In this document: positions 18,719-25,570 of the stretch, piece after piece
How positions within the stretch are numbered: position 1 is the first letter of the stretch
Layout of the letters: every line of letters begins with the position of its first letter
Origin: JBKHDT01 sp049974825
GTDB taxonomy: Bacteria; Pseudomonadota; Gammaproteobacteria; Halothiobacillales; Halothiobacillaceae
DNA: 31,334 nucleotides
Direction: 5' to 3'
NCBI GenBank assembly: GCA_049974825.1
Contig: JBNGDJ010000016.1
Location: 1-31,334 of the forward strand
Made by a program: the position numbers and the translations under genes
The notes under the pieces: generated by a model
Database searches by the model: none
What the model was told of the DNA's origin: nothing
What the model saw: the letters and a program-made list of their open reading frames with translations, nothing else

Positions 18719-19391
18719 CCACCCAGGCGGTGATGGCTATGGCAATGGCCGCCCCCAGGATGAATTTCCACCAGGGCGCGAAGGTGATGTCTTTTCGGTC
18801 CGGGCGCTCGTCCGGCTTCAGGCAGCGGCGTCCGGTGAACATCGGCCCCACCAGGTTCTGACGCTTGAACAGGGCATAAAAAGCAATGGCCGAGACATGC
18901 AGGGCAATCAGCCCGATCAGGACATTCGCGTTGTTGTGGTGGATTGCGGTCAGCAGGCGGCGCGTGTCGCTTGAGACCAGGCTGGCCAGCGGACCGCTGA
19001 AGAAGATGTCATCATCGGCGAACAGACCCGTGGCCCACTGCACCGTCAGCGAGGCGAGCAGAGCAAGCACGGACAGGGCCCCCAGCGGGTTGTGCCCAAG
19101 GCGGATCTGCCCGCCTTCTCCGTGGCGCAGATACGCGATCAGGCGTCGCGGGCCGGGCACGAAGTCCGTGAACCGGGCCGTCTGTGTGCCAACAAATCCC
19201 CAGAGCAGGCGAAAGAGGATCAGGGTCATGATGGTATAGCCCGACCAGGCATGCACGGATGTCGCATTGGTCGCGTACATGCTGAGAAAGGACGTCGTGA
19301 CGGCCGCGAACAGAACCCAGTGGAAAAGGCGCGTGGGCAGGTCCCAGACGCGAAGGCAGGTCCCGTTGCTGCTTGATGTCGAATCACTCAT
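18708..19391 (-). CDS. Cytochrome b561-type dihaem membrane protein
   Basis: A 227-residue inner-membrane protein of the cytochrome b561 / Ni-hydrogenase b-subunit type. It begins with the typical RVWDLPTRLFHW (14-25). Helices lie at about 22-40, 46-68, 102-122 and 150-175, and an extra C-terminal helix at 207-225. Candidate haem ligands are H24, H47, H152 and H165. It probably passes electrons between quinol and a soluble or periplasmic partner, but no partner gene is adjacent. GGGGGA lies seven bases before the ATG. The C-terminal helix after a charged linker is longer than in minimal CybB proteins. Confidence 0.85.
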   Translation of the reverse strand: MSDSTSSSNGTCLRVWDLPTRLFHWVLFAAVTTSFLSMYATNATSVHAWSGYTIMTLILFRLLWGFVGTQTARFTDFVPGPRRLIAYLRHGEGGQIRLGHNPLGALSVLALLASLTVQWATGLFADDDIFFSGPLASLVSSDTRRLLTAIHHNNANVLIGLIALHVSAIAFYALFKRQNLVGPMFTGRRCLKPDERPDRKDITFAPWWKFILGAAIAIAITAWVVNR

Positions 19392-19581
19392 CTTGATTTC
19401 CCCCGTGAAGATGCTGCACGGCGCCGGTCGGATGGCGTTGTGCGCAGCCGCGTCAAGAGAGTAAATCTAGCAGACCGCACGAGCTCCGGGGCAAACTCGG
19501 CACACAGCCATCCCAGGCATTGTGGGCTGACACAAGCCGATCGCGTCATGCGGATGTCGCCCCGCTGCGGTTGAGCCGCCT

Positions 19582-21642
19582 TTACTTGATTCGCATGCCT
19601 GGCCGGGCGCCCTCGTCGGGCGAGAGGATGAACAGGTCTTCACCACCAGGTCCGGCCGCGAGCACCATCCCCTCGGAGACACCGAACTTCATCTTGCGCG
19701 GGGCGAGATTCGCCACCATCACCGTGTGCCGTCCAACCAGGTCTTCCGGCGCGTAGGCGGACTTGATGCCGGCAAACACGTTGCGGGTTTCACCGCCAAG
19801 ATCCAGGGTCAGGCGCAACAGCTTGTCGGCCCCTTCGACGTGCTCGGCCGCGGCGATCCGCGCCACTCGCAGATCCACCTTGACGAAATCATCGATGGTG
19901 ATCTGTTCGGCGATCGGATTGGCTTGCAGCTCGGTGGGCGTATTTTCGGATTGTTCGTTCATTGGAGCCTCCGGGGATTGCGTCAGGTCCTTGTGGGCCG
20001 CCGCGTCTTCTGCGGCGTCCTGCATCATGGCGGCGATCGCCGTCTCGTCGATCCGTTGCATCAGCGGCTTGAAGGCGTGAATCCGCCGGCCGAGCAGCGG
20101 CTTGTCCAGCGCGTCCCAGGTCATGGGCGCGATATCCAGAAATTCTTCGGAGCGCTCGGCCAGAACGGGCAAAACCGGCTTGAGGTAGCCCACCAGAACG
20201 CGGAACAGGTTGAGCCCCTGGGTGCAGACCGCCTGAACCTCGGCCTCGCGGCCCGGCTCCTTCGCCATGACCCAAGGTTTGTGTTCGTCGATGTACTGGT
20301 TGGCCAGGTCCGCCAGGTGCATGATTTCCCGCATGGCCGCGGAAAACTGGCGTGATTCGTAGCGATCCGCGATCAGGTCCCGGGCGTCCGCGAAACGCTG
20401 GAACAGTGCCGTGTCCGGCAGCGTATCGGCCAGCCGGCCCTCGAACCGCTTGGTAATGAACCCGGCGCAGCGGCTGGCGATATTGACGACCTTGCCCACC
20501 AGGTCGGAGTTGACGCGGGCGCGGAAGTCCTCGAGGTTCAGGTCAATGTCATCAATGCCGTCACCGAGCTTGGCGGCGAAATAGTAGCGCAGCGCTTCGG
20601 GGTCCAGGTGCTGAAGATAGGTGTGCGCGCGGATAAACGTGCCACGCGACTTGCTCATCTTTTCGCCGTTGAGCGTCAGAAAGCCGTGACAGTGGACGGC
20701 GGTCGGGGCACGCAGGCCGGCCCCCATCAGCATGGCGGGCCAGAACAGGGTGTGGAAGTAGGCGATGTCCTTGCCGATGAAGTGGACCAGCTCCACGCTC
20801 GAATCGGGTCCCCAGTAGGCGTCAAAGTCGAGTCCTTCACGCTCGGCCAGTGCCAGAAACGCGCCGATGTAGCCAATCGGCGCATCCAGCCAGACGTAGA
20901 AATACTTGCCGGGCGCATCCGGGATTTCGAAGCCGAAGTAAGGAGCATCACGGGAGATGTCCCATTCCTGAAGACCCGATTCGAACCACTCGTCCAGCTT
21001 GTGACGCATGGATTCCTGAACCCGGCCCTCGGCCATCCAGGCCCGAAGCCGATCACCAAACTCGGGCAGCTTGAAGAAGAAATGCTCCGATTCACGCGAT
21101 ACCGGCGTGGTCCCCGAGAGCACCGAGCGGGGGTTCTTGAGTTCGGTGGGCGCGTAGGTCGCCCCGCAGCGTTCGCAGTTGTCACCGTACTGGTCGACCG
21201 CACCACACTTGGGGCACTCGCCCTTGATGAAGCGATCGGGCAGGAACATGCCCTTTTGTTCGTCGTAGGCCTGGGTGATGGTCCGGCTGGTGATGTGACC
21301 ATTCTCCCGCAGCGCACGGTAGATCCGCTCGGCCATCCCTCGGTTTTCCTCGGAATGAGTCGAGTGATAATGATCAAAACCGATCCCGAAGCCGGCAAAA
21401 TCCGTCTGGTGATCACGGGAAACCCGCTGGATCAGCGCCTCCGGGCTGATTCCCTCCTGCTGGGCCCGCAGCATCACAGGTGTCCCGTGGGTGTCGTCCG
21501 CACAAACGTAGCGGCAGTCCACGCCCCGCATTTTCTGGAAACGCACCCAGATGTCGGTCTGGATGTATTCGACCAGATGGCCGATGTGGATGGGGCCGTT
21601 GGCATAGGGCAGGGCGGAGGTGACGAGCAGTCTGCGGGTCAT
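19582..21642 (-). CDS. metG: Methionyl-tRNA synthetase
   Basis: MetG charges tRNA(Met) with methionine. The 686-residue protein has HIGH (19-22), the zinc-binding knuckles C143-x2-C146 and C156-x2-C159, KMSKS (328-332), the anticodon-binding helical domain, and the C-terminal EMAP/Trbp111-like OB-fold (about 578-686) that dimerises the enzyme. A long open frame extends upstream, but ATG 21642 (MTRRLLVTSALPYANG) is the family start. Its ribosome site is weak. An Ala/Glu/Gln-rich linker (about 540-575) separates the catalytic body from the OB domain. Confidence 0.97.
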   Translation of the reverse strand: MTRRLLVTSALPYANGPIHIGHLVEYIQTDIWVRFQKMRGVDCRYVCADDTHGTPVMLRAQQEGISPEALIQRVSRDHQTDFAGFGIGFDHYHSTHSEENRGMAERIYRALRENGHITSRTITQAYDEQKGMFLPDRFIKGECPKCGAVDQYGDNCERCGATYAPTELKNPRSVLSGTTPVSRESEHFFFKLPEFGDRLRAWMAEGRVQESMRHKLDEWFESGLQEWDISRDAPYFGFEIPDAPGKYFYVWLDAPIGYIGAFLALAEREGLDFDAYWGPDSSVELVHFIGKDIAYFHTLFWPAMLMGAGLRAPTAVHCHGFLTLNGEKMSKSRGTFIRAHTYLQHLDPEALRYYFAAKLGDGIDDIDLNLEDFRARVNSDLVGKVVNIASRCAGFITKRFEGRLADTLPDTALFQRFADARDLIADRYESRQFSAAMREIMHLADLANQYIDEHKPWVMAKEPGREAEVQAVCTQGLNLFRVLVGYLKPVLPVLAERSEEFLDIAPMTWDALDKPLLGRRIHAFKPLMQRIDETAIAAMMQDAAEDAAAHKDLTQSPEAPMNEQSENTPTELQANPIAEQITIDDFVKVDLRVARIAAAEHVEGADKLLRLTLDLGGETRNVFAGIKSAYAPEDLVGRHTVMVANLAPRKMKFGVSEGMVLAAGPGGEDLFILSPDEGARPGMRIK

Positions 21643-21946
21643 GAGATTCGGGTTCGGGGTGGATAACGAGGGGCGAGAGTTTACCATGGGGCACTGGATC
21701 ACGCAGGGAAGCGCTGCGGCAGAGCACATGCCCCCAGCCACGGCCTGGCATGTTCGTCCGCGCAATGACACAAGCCCCTGCCAATCAGGGTCAGGCGCCC
21801 GAGGGGGCGCTTGTGTGGGTCTCGTGGCCCCTGCGCGCCTTTGCAAAGCCCCTTTTCGCGTGATTCGTCAACGTTTTCGTGTTTCACCGGGGCGCAGCGA
21901 CGTTTCTGCGACTTCGATCACCGAACCAGCAAGAGGAACCTTGAAC
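21643..21946. other. Divergent intergenic region metG / GT9, with a predicted three-way-junction structure
   Basis: This 304-base region separates divergent starts. At 21768-21816, an outer 8-bp stem (ACACAAGC with GCTTGTGT) encloses two hairpins: CCCTG-CCAAT-CAGGG (21776-21790) and GCCC-GAGG-GGGC (21797-21808). Further on, the palindrome CTTTGCAAAG (about 21839-21848) precedes an AT-richer stretch where the GT9-murB promoter is likely. No T-run follows the structure, so it is not a normal terminator. No gene is supported. Confidence 0.45.
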
Positions 21947-22888
21947 ATGAAGGTAGCCGTCATCGCCGGAGATGCGCCCGCCGATCTGATCCGGATGATG
22001 CCCGCGCTTACGGATGCCGGGCGATCGGTCCCCGGACTGGAACTGACCCTGCTGGGCTCCACGGTGGTCACGACGCTGGCCCGGCGACACGACACCGTGC
22101 GCCGCGCTCTGGACATCCCCATCGATGCATTGAGTGGCAAGTGGTGGGATCTTCGGCTGCACCGTCGCCGCGGACGGGTACGCAAGATGTTCGATGAGCT
22201 TGACGCACCTTTTGATCGCGTGGTCGACGGCCTGGGTCGTGATGCCACCGCCGCTCTGGCCCGACTCGTTCAGGGTGAGCGGCGTTGTGGCCCGGGCCGG
22301 GATCAGCTGGCCAGCGCCGCGCTTGCCAAGTGCTACGACGATTATTTCCCGATCCCCGACCATCTGCACCCGGTACAGCGGCACCGGGTCATGCTTGCTG
22401 CGGTGCTGGATTATGGAATTCACGATCTCAAGCCCGATTACGGCCTGCTGCCCGCCACGCCGGAGCAGACCGCGCTCGGCGAGGGTGTCGTGCTTTCGGT
22501 GGCCGCCGGTGAGGTCGGCTGGACCGACGCGCAGGTCGCTCAGGTTGTTGACCGGATCGAGGAGGCAGGCATTGCGGTAACGCAAATTCCGCCGGCTGGC
22601 CCGGAACCCGGAAGCGAAGATTCCTGGTGGTCTGTCGTGGAAAGCGCAGGTTACGTAATCGCCAGCGACAATGCGACGGCTCATCTGGCGGCGGCGCTCG
22701 GCCGCCCGGGTCTCACGCTCTGTCCGGAAGGACAGGCAGCAACCTGCAGCGCCGTGAGCAACCGTCATGCCCGGCGGGCCATGGTCGGCATCGACCAGTC
22801 TCGACTGGTCCGGCCCGAGGTCGTGGCCGAGGCCACCCTTCGGACTCTTGAGCGAATCCAGTCCCAGGATGGGGCAGAGACTGGATGA
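21947..22888 (+). CDS. Heptosyltransferase-like (GT9) protein with altered active-site motifs
   Basis: The 313-residue product aligns by eye with the lipopolysaccharide heptosyltransferase I (WaaC) framework: MMPALTDAGRSVPGLE (17-32), DIPID..RR, the FDRVVDGLGRDATAALARL block (89-107), and HPVQRHRVMLAAVLDYG (141-157). SDNATAHLAAALG (240-252) corresponds to the donor-site SxDTGxSHLxAAL. D13, D241 and H246 are kept, but the (S)SLGD start of the family is changed, and the region that carries the conserved lysine in WaaC reads GEVGWT (188-193). It may act on another sugar or be non-catalytic. ATG 21947 has AGAGGAA eight bases upstream. It overlaps murB by four bases. Confidence 0.72.
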   Translation: MKVAVIAGDAPADLIRMMPALTDAGRSVPGLELTLLGSTVVTTLARRHDTVRRALDIPIDALSGKWWDLRLHRRRGRVRKMFDELDAPFDRVVDGLGRDATAALARLVQGERRCGPGRDQLASAALAKCYDDYFPIPDHLHPVQRHRVMLAAVLDYGIHDLKPDYGLLPATPEQTALGEGVVLSVAAGEVGWTDAQVAQVVDRIEEAGIAVTQIPPAGPEPGSEDSWWSVVESAGYVIASDNATAHLAAALGRPGLTLCPEGQAATCSAVSNRHARRAMVGIDQSRLVRPEVVAEATLRTLERIQSQDGAETG

Positions 22889-23946
22889 CTACGGGCAAAC
22901 CGGCCGGACAGGCCATCCGCAAAAATGTCCCGCTGCACGGGTTCAACAGCTTTCGGGTGCCCGCGACCGCGGCCTGCCTGGCCCAGCCACGCACGATGGA
23001 TGAACTGCAGGCTGTGCTTGATCAGGCCGTACACTGTCCGGGCCCGTTGCGGGTGATTGGCGGGGGTACCAACCTTCTGATCGTGGATGACCTGCCTGGC
23101 CTGTTGCTTCAGCCGGCCGTTGAAGGGATTGAATGGCTGGGACGCGCAGGCGAGGGCTGGCTGTTGCGGGTTGGTGCCGGCATCTGTTGGCATGAGCTGG
23201 TGTGCCACTGCGTGGCCCGCAATCGACCGGGTCTGGAGAACCTCGCCCTGATTCCCGGATCGGTCGGGGCGGCACCGGTACAGAACATCGGTGCCTACGG
23301 AAGCCAGTTTTCCGACGTCTGTGACAGTGTCGAGGCCGTGGACCTGAATACGGGAAAATCATGTTCCCTGTCCGCGGCCGACTGTCGTTTCGGCTATCGA
23401 GACAGCCGGTTTCGGCAAGAGCCGGGCCGATGGATCATCACTTCGGTAACACTTTGCCTGCCGGATCGCTTCGAGCCTCGACTCGACTACCCTGGCCTGA
23501 TCCAGGCGCTGGGCAATCGTGCCACGGCAGCGGATCTGTCTCCCGCCGAAGTGGCCGATGCCGTGATCCGGGTCCGGCAGTCCAAGCTCCCGGGGCTGGG
23601 CCCGGACGAGCCGGGTTCGGCGGGGAGCTTTTTCAAAAATCCCGTGGTCCCCCTGACGCAGGTCGAGACGCTTCAAGTGCGTTGGCCCAAACTGCCCTGT
23701 CATCCGCTGGCAGATGGCAGTCATGGCAAGCTGTCAGCCGGCTGGATGATTGACGCGCTTGGCTACAAGGGCTTTCGGATAGGTGACGCGGGGGTTTACG
23801 CGCGCCATGCGCTGGTGCTGGTCAATCACGGCCAGGCCACCGGCCGCGAGCTGCTTGCCCTGGCAAGGGAAATTCAGAACGCGGTCCAGGCTGAATTCGG
23901 GGTCTGGCTGGAGCCCGAGCCGTTGATCTGGCCCGAGCCGGTCTGA
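22885..23946 (+). CDS. murB: UDP-N-acetylenolpyruvoylglucosamine reductase
   Basis: MurB is the FAD enzyme that reduces enolpyruvyl-UDP-GlcNAc to UDP-MurNAc with NADPH. The 353-residue protein is the type I (E. coli-like) form. FAD-site motifs are GGGTNLL (59-65) and IPGSVGAAPVQNIGAYG (123-139). The type I loop FGYRDSRFR (169-177) supplies the catalytic arginine (R172), the proton donor is S248 in GSAGSFFKNP, and E343 in WLEPEP matches the C-terminal glutamate. Its ATG overlaps the stop of the GT9 gene, so the two are co-translated. A hairpin at 24018-24038 may end the transcript. Confidence 0.96.
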   Translation: MTTGKPAGQAIRKNVPLHGFNSFRVPATAACLAQPRTMDELQAVLDQAVHCPGPLRVIGGGTNLLIVDDLPGLLLQPAVEGIEWLGRAGEGWLLRVGAGICWHELVCHCVARNRPGLENLALIPGSVGAAPVQNIGAYGSQFSDVCDSVEAVDLNTGKSCSLSAADCRFGYRDSRFRQEPGRWIITSVTLCLPDRFEPRLDYPGLIQALGNRATAADLSPAEVADAVIRVRQSKLPGLGPDEPGSAGSFFKNPVVPLTQVETLQVRWPKLPCHPLADGSHGKLSAGWMIDALGYKGFRIGDAGVYARHALVLVNHGQATGRELLALAREIQNAVQAEFGVWLEPEPLIWPEPV

Positions 23947-23956
23947 TCGAGATTGA

Positions 23957-23982
23957 GAATCTGTGCAGATATGCATAGATTC
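23957..23982. repeat. Dispersed palindromic repeat, copy 3 (diverged)
   Basis: GAATCTGTGCA (23957-23967) pairs with TGCATAGATTC (23972-23982) over 11 bp with one wobble around a GATA loop, and CC follows, completing the AGATTCCC arm seen in copies 1 and 2. The loop differs from TTCG, but stem layout and arms are shared. It starts ten bases after the murB stop. Confidence 0.65.
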
Positions 23983-24017
23983 CCTGACAAGATCGTCTGC
24001 AGGTTTGGCTCATCGCC

Positions 24018-24038
24018 GACGGGCCAGGGCGGCCCGTC
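24018..24038. terminator. Hairpin between convergent murB and the acidic-scaffold gene
   Basis: A perfect 8-bp GC stem, GACGGGCC (24018-24025) with GGCCCGTC (24031-24038), has a five-base loop. It lies seven bases beyond the end of the minus-strand gene. Only a weak T-rich tail (TGATGCTTACTT) follows on the plus strand, so termination is plausible but not certain. Confidence 0.5.
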
Positions 24039-24044
24039 TGATGC

Positions 24045-25570
24045 TTACTTGCTCAAGTCCAGATCGTCGTCTGCAGGGTCAGGCCCCCGCTGCTTCTGCT
24101 TTTCAATCTCGGCATCAAGCAGGGCATCCAGATCATCCAGGTCGATTTCCTCGGACTCGTCCGTGTCGTCGGCCGATGCTTCCCCGGTATCACGGCCGCG
24201 ATGACTGCCCGGGTCGGGAATGTCGATCTCGTCCAGGTTGACGTATTCGGCGTCGTCATCCTGTTCCGGCTCGCCTGCCGCGGTCGCCGTTTCCGCCTCG
24301 GCCGTTTCGGGCTCGTCGGGTTCCTGCTCGGTTGCCGCAGCCTCTTTTTCCATCGCTTCCTGTTCGATCAGGGCATCAATATCGGCAATGTCGATATCGT
24401 CAGCCCCGTCTTCCTGCGCATTGCCGTCGTCCGGTTGTTCCGATGATTCGGCCGTCTCGGGTTCCGGCTCGGGCTCGGGTTCCGGCTCAGGCTCGGGTTC
24501 CGGCTCGGGTTCCGGCTCGGGTTCAGGTTCCGGCTCAGGTTCAGGTTCCGGCTCAGGCTCAGGTTCCGGCTCAGGCTCAGGTTCCGGCTCAGGCTCAGGT
24601 TCCGGCTCAGGCTNNNNNNNNNNNNNNNNNNNNNNNNNNNNNNNNNNNNNNNNNNNNNNNNNNNNNNNNNNNNNNNNNNNNNNNNNNNNNNNNNNNNNNN
24701 NNNNNNNNNNNNNTCAGGCTCAGGTTCCGGTTCAGGCTCAGGTTCCGGTTCAGGCTCAGGTTCAGGCTCTGCTGCCGTTTCCGCGTCGGAAACATCGGGC
24801 GTGTCAGCGCTGTCATCGAACAACTCGTCAATCTCGTCGAGGTCCGCCCCCAGGTCCTCGGATTCGGCCTCTACCTCCGGTTCGGAGGCCGGGGAAGCCG
24901 CCTGCGCCGCCGCTCCCCCGGCCACGGTAGCCAGTGCCGCCAGCAGGGCTTCCGCAGTCGGCGAGGTCGCATCCTCACGTCCGCGCCCGTATTCCTCCAC
25001 CAGTCGGGAGATGGTTTCCAGCGCGTCGTTGAGCTGCCGATTGAGGTTTTCTTCGCGTGAACGGGCCCGCTCAAGCTCGGCTTCCAGCTTCTGGACGGCC
25101 TCAGGGTTTACACCCGGTGCCTCGGCAGGCTGTGCTTGCGCCTGTGGCATCTGGGCCTTGATCGTCCCGACCCAGTGATGCAGGTCTTCGTTGCGAATCT
25201 GGTGAATGGCGCCCACCGCATCAAGCAGGCCGTTTTCACTGGGCGCCATCCAGGGTTCTACCAGCCGCGCCGCCAGGTCGCGGCTTCGTTTCTCAAAAGC
25301 CTCTCGTGCTTCCTCGTCCTCGTCGGCTTCCGGGAGCACGGCGCGCAGATGCATCCGCCAGGTTTCCGCTGCCTGACTGGCGATTTCGGCGGCATGATCG
25401 GACAGCTTGCGGGCGGACTTGATGCGCTTTCGGTAGCTGCGCCAGTTGAGGACGGCCAGGACGACCACGAGGATGGCGAGCACCGCGGCCAGTTCAATAC
25501 TGAGCACCATCCAGGTCTTTTCGAGGTCGGTCAGTCCGGCGGCGCCTTCGGCGTAAGCGGTGTTGATCAT
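24045..25570 (-). CDS. Membrane-anchored coiled-coil protein with Glu-Pro repeat and acidic DIDALL-like motifs (gap inside)
   Basis: I do not recognise a family. The N-terminal part (285 codons before the gap) has one membrane helix at 21-42, followed by RSYRKRIKSARK, so positive-inside predicts the long remainder is cytoplasmic. A helical region, a predicted coiled coil (about 155-196) and an Ala-rich stretch lead to an acidic segment and then a (Glu-Pro)n run cut by the N gap. The C-terminal part (188 codons, in the frame ending at 24045) resumes with Glu-Pro and continues acidic. A motif recurs: DLDEIDELF (243-251), then after the gap IADIDALIEQ, NLDEIDIPD and DLDDLDALLD. A gap length of 2 modulo 3 joins the frames. 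Its ATG overlaps the upstream VWA gene stop (ATGA). A scaffold or adaptor role is inference. Confidence 0.85.
24456..24769. repeat. 18-base minisatellite encoding (Glu-Pro)n, interrupted by gap
   Basis: Units close to AGGTTCCGGCTCAGGCTC (plus strand) repeat on both sides of the Ns, each coding three Glu-Pro pairs on the minus strand. Copies left of the gap use GGC at a position where those right of it mostly use GGT, so the array is not perfectly homogeneous. The array is the likely reason the assembly broke here. Confidence 0.9.
24614..24713. other. Assembly gap (100 N) inside the Glu-Pro repeat
   Basis: Exactly 100 Ns inside the 18-base tandem array. Reading through as 100 bases throws the minus-strand protein out of frame into an artificial Ser-Leu-Ser-Arg-Asn pattern; a length of 2 modulo 3 restores Glu-Pro. 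The true length is unknown. Confidence 0.98.

Noticed and set aside
21643..21846. N-terminal extension of metG
   Set aside because: The family N-terminus begins at 21642; the extra 68 residues are Pro/Arg-rich and unlike any MetG extension I know.
24368..24613. Minus-strand continuation reading Ser-Leu-Ser-Arg-Asn repeats
   Set aside because: An artefact of treating the gap as exactly 100 bases; the neighbouring frame continues Glu-Pro and then a coherent acidic tail to a stop at 24045.
24456..24769. Possible CRISPR array
   Set aside because: Units are 18 bases, contiguous without spacers, and preserve a coding frame.
24220..24930. Plus-strand open frame coding a long Gly-Ser repeat
   Set aside because: It is the antisense shadow of the minus-strand Glu-Pro repeat; it lacks a ribosome site and crosses the N gap.
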